Source: Stercorarius parasiticus
Taxonomy: Eukaryota > Chordata > Aves > Charadriiformes > Stercorariidae
DNA length: 64,000 bases
Assembly (NCBI GenBank): GCA_013396915.1
Contig: VWZL01000813.1
Coordinates: 570,591 to 634,590 of the forward strand
Direction: 5' to 3'
The position numbers and the translations under genes are program-made. The notes beneath the pieces are model-generated. The model was not told the origin of the DNA. It was given only the letters and a program-made list of their open reading frames with translations, and did not search any database. Positions within the stretch are counted from its first letter, which is position 1. Every line of letters begins with the position of its first letter. Below are positions 11,794 to 24,284 of this stretch, piece by piece.

Positions 11794-13669
11794 CTGGAGC
11801 TTTAGGTTTTGTGGGTCTCTGAAGATTATTCCAGAAATATAATTTCCTTTGAGTGCTTGTGGCAGGAAAATATACCTTCCACACAAAAGTATACTTTAGA
11901 TAAGATGGGCTAAGGCTTTTTCACTTAATGATTTCTTTTCCTCTTTTTATTGAAGGAAAAGGTCCCACGTAATGGTCTGGTAGAAGAGGATATACTATTA
12001 TTTCTCTTCGTAGGGCCAAGGTAAAAGATGTGTCACAATCTGTCAGGAGTGAAACAAGATTATACAGAAAAAAGTTTTAAAAAGAAATGAAATAGCCATA
12101 AAGATACAGGAAATAACTCCACATTTCAGTAACATTGCTGTGAGAGCCAGAAATTGCTGCAGTATTTGTATAGGAAGGATAACTTCTTTATCAACACAAT
12201 CAATAAGACTAAAAAAGACAAGACTGCTGTTCACTGGCATGAGGTTACTTATTCAGCATACGTTTCCTTTCAGAGGTTTGCACTCAAAGATTTTGGTGCC
12301 TATCTTTGCCCAGTCAGAAGTGCTGGCAGAAAGGGTTTCAGGACAAGATCCAAGACCTCAATGTGTTTCCTCTGCCCTTTGTAACCAGAGTGTGGCCATG
12401 CCTGTTACACCTGTGAGCGGGAGAATCATGGTATTGCTGCATGTCTTTCCCATTGCCTTGCTTCTCCTCTAGACATCTTACTGGCCCTGATCCCAAAACA
12501 GCTCTACTGCTTCCTGCGTCTCTCCCTGGGCTTGTGCATGCCTTGTTTCAAAGGCATCAGGAAAAGGAATAGTCCTACCTTCTTTTTTCCCCCATTCCCC
12601 TTCATATCACTCCTCTTCATTGTGCGCTGTGTCTGCTCCCTAAGCATTTTTTTTCTGCATTTTTTCCATAGAACGTTCCAGTTTACTTTTATTTAAGGGA
12701 CTAGATCTACTCAGGTGGCCACAATTAGCTCCCTGCCTCATTGCATTGCAACACATGTCCCAGGCCGCCAGCAGGTTCTAGCTGGTCCTGCAGTGCTCCC
12801 TTCCTTGCTGGAGCTCTCAAATGAAATTCCAGAATTGATGCACCTTCTTGTTTAGGTTGTTAGTTTGGGAATTTTTTAAGATCCCCTAAAATGCACTAGC
12901 AAAGGCAAAACAGAGAGTCGAGGCAGAGTGAAAGTAGTTGAGCAAATGAGTACCCACACCTTTGGAAAACAGCATTTGTTCTGGAGACCTTTGGTCGAGA
13001 CATATGAATTTCTCATGTCATGCTTTCAAAATACTGGCTGACTGAATGCTTAGGAAATCCTGCTAGCATCTAAATAATCAGCACCAATCACTGAACAATG
13101 TTAATTATTTGTACGTAAAACATATCACATCTGAGGGTGCAAAATGATTTTTATCCTCAAATAAAGCTTTCAGCTATTGGTGGTTTGAACAGACTACATC
13201 TGACTGTTCAGTGAGCCCACAATGCCTGACACCAACAATTGTGGAGGAATTCTGCCACTGGGAAAATGTTCCAGGAACATCATGGAGGAGTTTGGGAGAT
13301 AAACAGGATACTGGATCGAAACAGAGAAATCGGAAAGGGTTATTCCCAAGTAATGCTAGCTTTACAGATGTCTACAGATCTGAGATGTCTATAGATTTGA
13401 GCGAGTCATACAGCTAATGATTCATTTGCCGTATTTCATGTGACCTTAGGATGAGAAGAGTCGTGTCTTGTAAGTACCTGTTTCTCTGCATTGACTATAA
13501 ATGCAAATTGGAGTCACAGGCTCCTATGTAGACACAGATGCCTCCTTTGCTGCCAATCTGTGTTTCTCTGTGAACCTGCCTCACGGAGCAGGCAGACCTG
13601 CCTCGCTGTTGGACCACAGAGCATTCCCAGAGACTGTCACGTGCCTCTACCTCTGGAGGCCCCTCATTT
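11794..13669. other. Intergenic, nothing recognised
   Basis: Only short overlapping open frames without domains; no repeat family recognised. Confidence 0.6.
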
Positions 13670-14118
13670 AGGGCCACGAAGATGATCAGAGGACTGGAGC
13701 ACCTATGCCATGAGGACAGGCTGAGAGAGTTGGGGTTGTTCAGCCTGGAGAAGAGAAGGCTCCGAGGAGACCTTATAGCAGCCTTCCAGTACCTAAAGGG
13801 GCCTACAGGAGAGATGGGGTGGGACTCTTCATCAGGGAGTGTAATGGTAGGACATGGGGTAATGGCCTCAAACTGAAAGAGGGTAGATTTAGATTGGATA
13901 TCAGGAAGAAATTCTTTGCTGTGAGGGTGGTGAGGCAGTGGAACAGGTTGCCCAGGGAGGTTGTGGATGCCCCATCCCTGGAAGTGTTCAAGGCCAGGCT
14001 GGATGGGGCTTTGAGCAGCCTGGTCTAGTGGGAGGTGTCCCTGCCCCTGGCACGGGTGTTGGAACTAGGTGATCTTTAAGGTCCTTTCCAACCCGAACCA
14101 TTCTGTGATTCTGTGAAT
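13670..14118 (+). mobile_element. CR1 LINE 3' end, frameshifted
   Basis: The last 449 bp of a CR1 element, ending in the tail TTCTGTGATTCTGTGAAT. The ORF2 end is recognisable as [40 protein letters not shown], then in another frame [20 protein letters not shown] and [20 protein letters not shown]. It stops at 14028. A frameshift lies near 13805-13830, so the coding sequence is broken. It is followed by the usual CR1 3' non-coding part (GGTGATCTTTAAGGTCCTTT). Older than the 58.4-kb copy, judging by the frameshift. Confidence 0.95.
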
Positions 14119-14667
14119 CCATGGAGTGTCAGTTTATTTAGCAGCAGCTGCAACTGGTCAGTACTTCTTCAGCCTGTAGCAAAGCCTGACCTCCCCACGG
14201 TGAGGCAGCACAGCTGGGTGCAGGCTTGGACCATGCATTTGTTCCTTGTGCCCTGCCTCCTGTGGGACTCTTTCCTCCCTTAGCCAGGCAACCTACACTC
14301 CCATGCAGGCTGGTGTTGAAGTATGGCTGTGCTTTGAGCCATTCATTAAATTCACTATCATGGTGTAGAAAAGCTTGATTCTTTCATTTCTCAGTGCAAC
14401 GCTTTCTGCCACAATGATGCCTGGGCCAGAGGGATGCTGTTGACACCTTCCAGCATAGCAGAGAGCCTCTGCCTCACCAACGGGGAGCCAGGAGGTATTT
14501 CTGCCTTTCCTGAACCGTGTTGGCTCCCCATGTTATTCAGGTGGGCCTGATCTGTTGGATCCCTTGGATGCAATGGACAAGGTGCAGGAGAGGTGGATCA
14601 TTAGTCAAGGGCCAGGGCTAGCCCTGCCACAGGCCAGTGAGCGGAACACCTTGCTGCTGCTGGTCGG
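14119..14667. other. Intergenic, nothing recognised
   Basis: Moderately GC-rich spacer between the CR1 and the LTR. Short open frames only. Confidence 0.6.
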
Positions 14668-15210
14668 TGTCGTGGTTTAACCCCTGCCAGCAGCTAGGAG
14701 CAGGCATCCGCTCCTGCAGTTCTCCTCCTTCCCCAAGAACGGCAAGAAGAAGAGGGAGAAAAGGAGGAGAAAGGGAAAAAACCTCATGGGCTGAGATAAA
14801 GACAGTTTAATAGAACAATAACAGAAAAGGAAAAATAACAATAATAACAATAATAATAATAGTAAAAAAATATACAAGGCACAGGTGACTCTCACTACCT
14901 GGTAAATTGTTGAATTGACACCAACCTGAGCAGTGATCACGGGTACCCCCCTCCCACCGGCTAACTCCATCTATATACTGAGCATGACATCTATGGTACG
15001 GAATATTCCATTGGCCATTCCATTGTTTGATCTATGCTCCTTATCAGACTCTATAGGAAGCTGAAAAAAGTCCTTGAAAAATATACGCATCACCTGGCAA
15101 CAACTAAAATAATATGTATTATTGATATTCCTTTCATAACAAATCTGAAACACAGCATCCACTAGAAAAAAAAAAATACTACTAACTCTGTCCCAGCTGA
15201 AACCAGGACA
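14668..15210 (-). mobile_element. Solo LTR of a common avian endogenous-retrovirus family (minus strand)
   Basis: Read on the minus strand it starts TGTCCTGGTTTCAGCTGGGA and ends GGGTTAAACCACGACA. Its landmarks are CTCAGTATATAGATGG (TATA region), a TTATT-rich microsatellite and CTATTAAACTGTCTTTATCTC. I recognise this as a very abundant neoavian LTR type; the exact family name is not assigned. 543 bp, no internal genes. The flanks GTCGG (left) and GCGGG (right) could be a decayed 5-bp target duplication, but this is weak. Confidence 0.88.
14836..14866. repeat. (AAT)n microsatellite inside the LTR
   Basis: AATAAC/AATAAT units, a usual internal feature of this LTR type. Confidence 0.9.
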
Positions 15211-17129
15211 GCGGGTGACCTGAAACACGGGTGTGAGCCACCTGCAATTCCCACACCTCAGGCTAAGCGAAAACACAAACATGTATTTATTCATAATATT
15301 CAAAACAGACAACACAGTCACAAATGTTTATAAAAGATGTAGGCAGAAAAAATAAAAGCAAAAAATATGCTTAATCTGCTTATACTAAGGCAACATGAGA
15401 AAGTTCCCTCATTCCATTATTCAGTGGATTTGCTGTTTACCTCCTGACGACAGTCTGTTTTTGCCTTTGCCCACGCCTCCTTTATGAACGGATAGCTCAG
15501 CTTTTATAGCCAATGGGCCCTTTGAAACCTCCTAAAGGGTAAATACTGGCTTCGTCTTTCACCCCTAAATGCTTCTTTTTGTGCCTGAAGTAGGGGACAG
15601 GCTGCTCACCCTCGTGAGCAGAATAAAGGTTGCTTCCCAACTACAGCAATGTTACAGCACCCCTAGCCTGCTATTCTGTTTTACTAGTAATTTATTGAAT
15701 CAGTTATAGTGTATTAGTAGTTATATTAATAATTTACTAATTTTTAAAGAGTACTACATTAGGAGTCACCTGCTGTTCTTAACTGGCGAGTAAAGGACTG
15801 TGGCTAAATGGGGTCTGAACCTCTTGCCCCCTCCTTTCGGCAGCTTGTTGGTGTGACTCAGTGAGGAACGCATCTTTCATTGAACCCTGCATTCTCCATC
15901 GTTTTGTACTTAGAAACCCGCATGCTTGTAGCATGCTGGCTGTGTGCAATTCATTACTAACGTTTGCCCAGAGAAGACAGCAATCAATCACAGTGAGGCA
16001 GCAATGCGGTTTGGGTGACTGGTCCTGAACCTCTACAGAGAAAGATGAGGCACATACCATGCATGGATCTGGGAAAGGAAGATGACAATGGGGAAATTAA
16101 TCTCCATATTCTGAGCTTGGTAAGTGCTTATGGATTTAGAAGAAATAGGTTTCATCGGTTATTTGTTTGCTTTTGAGTAGGAAGCTTTGACTACTTAGTT
16201 ATTTTTCTTGGCTTTGTAACAAAGCTGTATTTTGTTGATACAGTCATTTAATTATGAGGTGGAAGTGGGCGCTCTGACCTGTCACACACCAGGAGATCAC
16301 AAGAGAGGGATTGCAGATCTATTTTTGTTAAAGAACATTAGTGGGGGAAAACAATCCTTTGCTCAGAGTAGATTAAGGACCAAAGTAGCTTTTGTCCACT
16401 GTGTTGATTACGCATGTAGACCAACTCACACCTTCCGGAAGGTAGAAATAAGTGGACACAAAGGTACAAGACATCCTGAGTTATGCAACGCCAAACAGAC
16501 CCAGTGCTCCCTAGTCTGTTATGTACCTATTGGATTATGCTTCCAAACAGGAGGATTTGCTGGAAGTCAGGGAAACAATTGTTGTCTAATTAATCTACCA
16601 GCTGATTAAAAGGGTAATCAAAAACAAAGGAAGGAGGCGAAGAGAGGGAAAAGATCTACTATGCAAACAAACGGTTAAACTAAAAATCAACAAAGTAGCA
16701 TGATTAATGCCAAGCTGAAGTGGATGGTAACCTACTGGAAGGAAGGATTTCAAAGACGTGGATATTGGCAGTTTATCATCCTGGAGATAAAAAAGCAGAG
16801 TCATCAATATTCAAGAACTTGCTTTTGAAGCTCTGGATCATTCTCATCCCACATACAGTTTTTCCATTTAAAACCAACTGAGGCCGCTGGAGAAGGATTG
16901 AATTACATGGCAGGTTAAACAGATGACGAAGTGGGCAAATGAATGGTGAGGATAACAAGAATTTCTTAAATTTTTGGTTCTTGCACATTAACAAAAGGGA
17001 AACATGCTGCTTAAGTTAGCAGAACAAACAAAGCAAAGAATGGAAAGAAACCTCAAGTAGGAATGACTAAGCCTATAAACCTGAGGGCTCAGCAGGAAAA
17101 GCAGAGACAAGGGAAACAGACTAAAACTT
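15211..17129. other. Intergenic, nothing recognised
   Basis: No mobile element or gene recognised. An open frame of 125 codons at 16232-16609 lacks an ATG start and any recognisable domain. Confidence 0.6.
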
Positions 17130-17260
17130 AAATTTAAGGAAGAAGAGATTTAAACTGGACGACAGGAAATAAAATCCAACTCAAAAGGTTATTGGGTTAA
17201 AGATCAGGCTGCCAAGGGAAATAGTTCAAGATACAATTATCAAAGAATTTAACACTGGAA
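17130..17260 (+). mobile_element. Possible ancient CR1 relic
   Basis: GAAGAGATTTAAACTGGACG, then ACAGGAAAT and GGCTGCCAAGGGAAATAGTT parallels the CR1 ORF2 end (AGATTTAGACTGGATATAAGG...AGGTTGCCCAGGGAGGTTGT). Strongly decayed, with no frame left. Confidence 0.4.
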
Positions 17261-17903
17261 ACAAAGAGCATTGAGAGACTTACAGCATTTCTACATGGGG
17301 TAGATTCAACCTGATAAAGCCAGTGGCCCAGCCTAGACAGAGTTGTGATTCTTTCCAGCCAAAGTTCTCCTACAAAAACCAGAGTGGAATTCCTTTTACT
17401 CATTTCCAGTAATTTAAACAACACCAAACATAATCTTTTTTACTTAAATGCTGCAATGTGTTTGTCCTCGGAGTGTCTGTGCTGTGCCCTGGGTTTACAA
17501 GGTTATTGCAGGTTACAGCGTTGTCATCTGACACATGCACATCGTTAATGGTCAGGGTTGAAGCACTATTTCTGTAAACAGGAGTGGGCTGGGGCAAAAG
17601 AACTTTCTGGACTAAGTGCCAAAGAACAATGCCAGCCTCTGCTGCCATATGGCATGGGGACAAGCAGCAGAGTCAGCATTTTGCAGTGTGTCACCCAATT
17701 TCCTTCTTCAGATTGATGAGCATTAGCCAAGGAACTATTCAGATAAGCTTGCAAGGCAATGCCATTTGCATAGTCAACCTGTGTGGATTTTTTTTAGAGA
17801 GTAATGTTAAAGATGTGTAAAATATTCAGGAGTTGGGTTTTGTGGGCTTTTCCAGTGCCCCATGATCTTTGTATTTTCTTGGTAAGGGCTGAATAATAGC
17901 TTC
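17261..17903. other. Intergenic, nothing recognised
   Basis: No gene or repeat family recognised up to the LTR target site. Confidence 0.6.
17899..17903. repeat. Target-site duplication, left (GCTTC)
   Basis: Identical to 19486-19490; flanks LTR copy B. Confidence 0.75.
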
Positions 17904-19485
17904 TGTATTGGGTTTGGGTGGCAAGGTTTTGGTAGCAGGGGGCTGTTTCTGTGATTTCTGTGAGAGGCTGCTAGAAGATTTCCCCATGTCCCATAGAGCC
18001 AATGCCAGACTGTGGGAGATTTTCTGGTAAGGAATGGACATCCTGTGAACACTCCAAGCACTGAAGATTTGTAATTAACTTGTATGTAGGCTTCTGTACT
18101 CGAAGGTTATGAGTGGATAACGATAAGGACTGAAAGGTTACATTCGGACAGCATGAATGCTGTGAAAAAGGGAAAAAAGCATGATAAAGACAGAACTTCA
18201 CACAGCCTGTAGGTAGGAGCCACGTTCGCGTGAACAGCTAGCTTTAACAAATGGTAGAATACTTAAGAGTCGCGTGTTTGCTTGCTGAAACCAATCATAA
18301 GGCCGACGGCGCATGTAATGAGATAACAGTATATAAACTGAGCTATCTGAGCAATAAAGTGGCATCAACCCAATCATATTGATCATCGTGTTGTGTCCGA
18401 GCCTTCCGCGCCAACACCAGACAGCTCCAAGATGGACCTGCCACTGGCCAAGGCTGAGCCCATCAGCAACAGTGGTAGTGCCTCTGGGACAATATATTTA
18501 AGAAGGGGCAGGGGAGGGAAGATAATAGAAACTGCAGCTAGAGAGAGGACTGAGAATATGTGAGAGGAACAACTCTGCAGACACCAAGGTCAGTGGACCA
18601 AGGTCAGACACCAAGGTCAGACGAAGGAGGGAGAGGAGGTGCTCCAGGGACCAGAGCAGAGATTCCCCTGCAGCCTGTGGTGAAGATCATGGTGAGGCAG
18701 GCTGTGACCCTGCAATGCTTGGAGGTCCACAGTGGAGCAGATATCCACCTGCAGCCCATGGAGGACCCCACGCTGGAGCAGGTGGGTGAACCTGAAGGAG
18801 GCTGTGACGCTGTGGGAAGCCTGCACTGGACCAGGCTCCTGGCAGGACCTATGGCCCCATGGAGAGAGGAGCCCATGCTGGAGCAGGTTTGTTGGCAGGA
18901 CTTGTGATCCCATGCAAGACCCACTTTGGAGCAATCTACTCCTGAAGGACTGCACCCTGTGGAAGGGACCCACACTGGAGCAGTTCATGAAGAACCGTAG
19001 CCTGTGGGAAGAACTTACATTGGAGCAGTTCATGGAAGACTGTCACCCATGGGAGGGACACCATGCTGGAGCAGGGGAAGAGTGTGAGAAGTCCTCCTCT
19101 GAAGAGGAAGAAGCAGCAGAAACAACATGTGATGAACTGACCATAACCCCCATTCCCAGTTCCTCTGCACCACTCATGGGGATGAGGTAGAGAATTTGGG
19201 AGTGAAGTTAAGCTCAGGAAGAAGGGAGGGGTAGGGGGAAGCTGTTTTTAGTATTTGGTTTTATTTCCTATTATCCTAGTCTAATTTGATTGGTAATAAA
19301 TTAAACTAATTTCCTCAAGTTGAGTCTGGTTTGTCCATGATAGTAGTTGGTGAGTGATCTTTCCCTGTCCTTATCTCGACCCACGAGCCTTTCGTTATGT
19401 TTTCTCTCCCCTGTGCAGCTAAGTAGGGGAGTGATAGAGCAGCTTTGGTGGGCACCCAGGGTCCAACAAGGGTCAACCCACCACA
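17904..19485 (+). mobile_element. Solo LTR of an avian endogenous retrovirus (copy B), interrupted by a younger LTR
   Basis: It begins TGTATTGGGTTTGGG and ends GGTCAACCCACCACA, so it has TG...CA termini. It is flanked by exact 5-bp repeats GCTTC (17899-17903 and 19486-19490). A TATA-like TATATTTAAG lies at 18493-18502 and AATAAA at 19295-19300. Without the nested insert and one copy of its 6-bp duplication it is 1170 bp. It is homologous over most of its length to the LTR at 10610-11617. No internal retroviral genes are present, so it is a solo LTR. The 5-bp duplication fits an ERVL-like integrase, but I do not assign a named family. Three 45-bp in-frame units lie at about 18942-19076. Confidence 0.88.
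18011..18416 (+). mobile_element. Nested solo LTR (406 bp) with a perfect 6-bp target duplication
   Basis: It starts TGTGGGAGATTTTCTGG and ends CCTTCCGCGCCAACA. It is flanked by CCAGAC at 18005-18010 and 18417-18422. TATAAA lies at 18332-18337 and AATAAA at 18353-18358, only about 20 bp apart, leaving a very short R as in alpharetrovirus-like LTRs. A 6-bp duplication is typical of ERVK/alpharetroviral integrases in birds. Outside the duplication the host LTR reads on continuously, so this insertion is younger than copy B. No internal genes. Confidence 0.9.
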
Positions 19486-19490
19486 GCTTC
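19486..19490. repeat. Target-site duplication, right (GCTTC)
   Basis: Identical to 17899-17903; flanks LTR copy B. Confidence 0.75.
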
Positions 19491-22400
19491 TAAGGAGAGT
19501 TAGCTGAAAATCAATGTTTCTTCTGAGAAGTAAATTAGAATGATGAAATAAGGGAATGTATTTTTCCAAAAATATTCACAAGACTCAAATATTGAAGAGG
19601 TCAATGTTGGAAATATCAAAATTCAACCTAGGACAGGAAAGCCTAGGGAGCGGCCATTTTCACCTCAAATTTCACTGCATCAAGACAAAAAAAAAAAAAA
19701 AAGGAAGGCAAAAGAGCACTTCTATCTTGAAGAAAAAGAGGAAGGATAATAACATGCCTTTATAAATGAGCGATGAGGCAGAGGTAGGAGGAAGAGGAGA
19801 AGAAGATGAGGGAGCCGTTGCTTCGTCTCAGGGCTTTCCTGCCTTTCAGCTATATTGCAGGGCAGTGAGATCAAGTCCTCCAGCTGCAAATGAGAAAATG
19901 TGACATAGAAGATGCAAGAGCAGCCTCCTCAAGGTCCATCGTATTGCCCGGTGCTCGAAGCAGCATCAAGCCAGCTCTCCACCCGTCCCTTCAGCCACCC
20001 CAGCCCAGCACCCCTTGCAGAAAGGCAGCCAGATACAACCACCAAGCTGCCCCTTTGGGCGGGAGCACTGCCAGCTTCCATCCACCTCTCTCTCTCGCAC
20101 AAGGGACGACAGCTAATTTAGGCTTCTCTCAGCTACTGAGCTGCTGATTTGCACAATACTTGTATGTCCTTAATTATTTTTGAGAATTCTGCCTCTTGTC
20201 TCCAAATTGGCTGAAATCAGCCAACAGACTCAGAAGTTGTGAAGGGAGGAGTGGGCGAGGAGCAGGCTGATGACTGGGACACGCAGGAAGGAAAAGAGGT
20301 AAGATTTTAACTAATGGTATTCTGGCACCCAAACTAATGAATTTTTCTCCACAGATGCAGGCAAGCAGTGGTACGTTGACAGCTCTGTGGGCACAGGAGC
20401 CTCATTTGAGTGTAATTTAAGACACACATGAAAGGCAGCACATGTGAGACTGAATGAAAGCCCTGTGGGAGATTTTTCTTCCACATTTGGACTTCAAGTA
20501 AGCAGTAAAGTAAGAGTTTGACGTTTCATTTCTGGCTATCCCATTCAACTTTCTGACTAGCCCAAATTTCCATTACCTCATTTACAGTGTAACCCCAATC
20601 ACCGGAGGGTAAACGCACAGCCCTGGTGTCCCAGTGAAATAGCTGGGTAAGGGATCTTGCTGCCTTTTGAAATGTTGGCCAGTTTGCCTCCAAATTCTCA
20701 CTATTTTGTTTTACTTTTTCTCTGTATTACCCACCTCTGATACCTCTTTCCTCATTAGCTCTCCTGTACTGTAATACTTTCTGGAAAAGTGCTTTGAATT
20801 TATCCTCTTTACACAGTAGCTTGTGCACATCGCCCCTCTGCCCCTTGTGCTTTGCTGTAGCTGAAAGCACTTGGGCTGAACAGGCCTTGAAAGCTTTGCC
20901 TTCGTCCAATTTCCATTTTCTTTTCAGAGGTGGGAGAGCAGAGAAACACTCTCCTGCTCCTCTCCCTGACGTGGGCAGCACCACCCAGTCGCTGGGGTGG
21001 CAGAGAGGGGACAGGGCAGAAGGGCTTGAAAATGAGCAAACTTTTAAAGAGGGCCAAGGTCTCCCTGAGCGTCACTGCCTCGAGTCAGGCGCAGTGTTGA
21101 GCTGGCCCCACCAAAACTTACTCTTTTCAGGAAGTGGTCCCAGAAGGAGCCCTAGAACTGCCCAGTTCAGCTATATTCAAACGCAAGCTTGGCCAGCCAA
21201 CTTGTTTTAAGCTCAAAGTGATTATGCCAGACAGAATAGAAATAAAAAAGATTTATTAAAGCACCTCCCCCTGACCATTGTGTTCTTGCAGATAGATCCT
21301 TTCTCTCAGCCTCCGCTTCAGCCAGCTCCGTGGCTTTTTGGTTGTAGCAAAGGCATTTTCTTCTTCCAGATGCTCTTTCCATCACCCTTGAGCTCGGACC
21401 ATGTCTGTTGCTCACTGTTTTCAGCAATTTCCCTGTTTTTGTGGGCTCCAGGGCTCAGTGTAGAAGCCTGCACTGCTCCCGGGGGAGCTGGCTGCTGCCC
21501 TGCCACGTGGACCACTGCCTCTCTGAAGAACACCTCACACAAGCTAAAAATTAACAAATAAACCAGATCTTGGCCATCACATAGGCCTTGGCTGTTCAAA
21601 CTGACAGCTCATTTTCCCATTGTTTCTTTGAAGAGCTCTAATACCTCTGAGCTCTGCTGGAAGGACCTGAAATTGGCCACTAAGCTGATGCTGGGGTCCG
21701 AGAGAGGCCAAGTGCTACTCCTGTGATTTGGGCAAGTTGAAAAGTTTCTGGACACCGATAGTTGCACAGGCTCACTGGAGGCCGTTGCAGCTCTACTTTA
21801 AAAATCTTCATCTGTTTGATGTGTTTCAGGCCTTCCTCCATGCCAGCTGCGGCGAAGTCTCCCCTGAGCGGAGCGTAACCCTGTAGCACAGACACAACAT
21901 CAGAGCTGCAGACAGGAGGTTAAAACAAAAGCAGCTGTCACCTCTTCGTTTGGCCTAAAAGAAATATCCATGGGTTTGGGAATCGAGCGGGAAACATGAA
22001 GTCTAGCCCTTCAAAGTGGGGAGCTGGGACCTCCAGCTCCTCCCCCCACGCTGGCACAACCGGCGGGAGCCAGCTGCCCACTCCTCCCCTGACAACGTTG
22101 CACTTCACCATCACCACATCGTTCGCACGCTTGTGCAGCGTGATAGATTCTGCAGCCAGAGCGGCCAGCCGTCTCTCGCCGGCTCCTGCACCACCAAACC
22201 TTTTAGACCGTGAGTCACTGAAACCCTGCAGTCTGGAAACTTTTGCTTGGTTCACGGCATCTCAGGTTTTTGTGCTCTCCTTTTCAGCTCATCACTCTTC
22301 ACTGTGTAGGTTCTCTTGATTTGTGAACTGCTGGTCTCTAGGAATTTCAGTACCACATGGTTATTTGTGGTTTGGCTTTCTCCATCTGTCATTTTCTATA

Positions 22401-24205
22401 TACATATGTATACCAATCTCCATCCCACTCCAGCTTCTAGACTGACTGAGTTCTCAGCCTCTCTCAGGGTTTTACCAGCGGCCTCAGGGCAGAAAAAGGT
22501 AGTTTCTGCCAGCCTGTGTCCCCATACAGGCACACAGCGGTCATTAAACCTTTCCAACCTCAGAAAATTTGCACCTATGGCAATTATGGTACCATCAACC
22601 TCGAGTCACAGGCAGGAACCTACAAGTCTCCCTTCCAAGTATAGCTGCTATAAGGGGTAAAGGTTGACATTTTAATGGCAGCTACTGCATATTTTACACA
22701 AATTAGGCTACCGAGGACATTAATACATGCAGTCAGTGAGTTAGGTACTTAACTTACGCATTTGGGTGAAATGGGAAAGACCGCAGGGAACGACGACCAG
22801 TTTCTCCTAATGCGTAAAGAGAAGAGGATGATACTTTCTGATCCATTACAGATTCACAATTGGAAGAAAATATTATAATTAATTACTCACAGGTGTTTTC
22901 TTAGCAACAACAAAAACTCCAAAGGGAAAAGCCCACAGTTCTCAAAAAATTACGTAGAACGAACACAGAAACGAAACAAGACTTTTCTGCTACACCCTGG
23001 TGAAGGAAGTATGGTGTTCCTCACTGATGCACAGAAAACTGGAACTATATTGGGGAAAAAAAAATAGTATTTTCTCCTCCTCCAGCCAATGAAAGAGAGC
23101 ACTTCTGCAGGAGAGTGGTTGCACATCTTTAGTGGCACTTCAACCCGGCACTTCTGTAAACGACCAAATTGCTCTGCTGTAGTGGCAGGATTGTGGTCCT
23201 CCCTTTGTGTTCTGGCTCTCAGCTGAGGGGGAACAGCCTGCCGGGCAGCTCTGTGGCTGCAAAGCCTGCAGGTAGAGAGGGCCTGTGGGGCTCTGCAGCC
23301 TTCAGTAATTAGGTGTGCACTAAGAAAAAGGTTTTAAAGACTTTTAAACAAAAGAAATCCAGGCCAAAACGTCTTCCTCGGTTGCATTTTAATTCAGCAT
23401 CGCCTGGTCAAAAATGAGATATTTCATATTCTTAAGGAAAAACTGGAACTGACAAATTCATTACTTAATCAGGCTAATCTAGTAAATTAAGAGGTAATTC
23501 TGAAGAAATAATGAAAACTCTCTAGTGGCATATTAATTATGACTTTCTTTTCAGCTATTAAGAAAGGAGGATTATGGATGTGGCCAAGAATAAAAAGAGA
23601 TCTATTTTCAGGGTCAGTGGATTTATCTTTTCAGGGGTCTAACAGAAAAGAATAAATTGATTTCTCTCTATGCAGGTGATTTTAGAAGCCTTGGACCAGA
23701 GATGTCTTTTTCTTTTTTTACTACATTGCATAATTAAACTTGCTATATTTCAAAGTTTGGTATCTGAGCAAATACATGCAAATTCATGTTTTTGATCAAA
23801 AATCCAGCAATCTCTGATAACAGGCAACTCTCTCAGTGCTAAAAGTTTAACTTTCTAGTTATAATGTCATTCATTAAATTTGCTACCTGTGTATTTTATT
23901 TCTCCTACCTAAAGTTGGTATAAAAAGATATCCGTTTGGGGGATATCCTGGAACATTGTGGTACCACAGATTTGACTATGTGGCAGTTGCACATAAAATA
24001 ACAATACCAAGCTCTATGTTATGTGAAGGGATATAAATAGTGAATTACCAAGGTTTCCATTCAGGTGATTTCTCTGCCTGGAGAGCAATGTCTGTACTTC
24101 AGAATGAGCAGATGGACATAATCTAGATCCTATCTTCCTAATCTGCCTTATGCCCAAAGAGGAGAAATCACAATAAGATTTGGATAGTTCTTTCATGTAA
24201 TGCTG
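19486..24205. other. Intergenic, no gene seen
   Basis: A poly(A) run at about 19687. The 19890-22300 part is somewhat richer in G+C and has overlapping open frames on both strands, none with a recognisable domain. No mobile element recognised. Confidence 0.6.
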
Positions 24206-24284
24206 TTAATCTTTCTTCTTTTTCTTTTTTCTTTTTTTTCTTCTTTTTTTTCTTTTTTTCTTTTTTTTTCTTTTTTTTTTTTAA
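24206..24284. repeat. Long polypyrimidine tract (T)nC
   Basis: About 80 bases of T runs separated by single C, low complexity. It generates Phe/Ser-rich and Lys/Glu-rich open frames that are not genes. Confidence 0.95.

Noticed and set aside
16232..16609. A 125-codon plus-strand frame with a Cys-rich end, considered as a retroviral envelope relic
   Set aside because: It starts at TTG rather than ATG. I could not match it to any envelope motif, and no LTR or other retroviral domain lies beside it.
20727..22319. Overlapping open frames of 85-138 codons in a GC-richer region
   Set aside because: Frames on opposite strands overlap each other, none shows a domain, and composition alone explains them.
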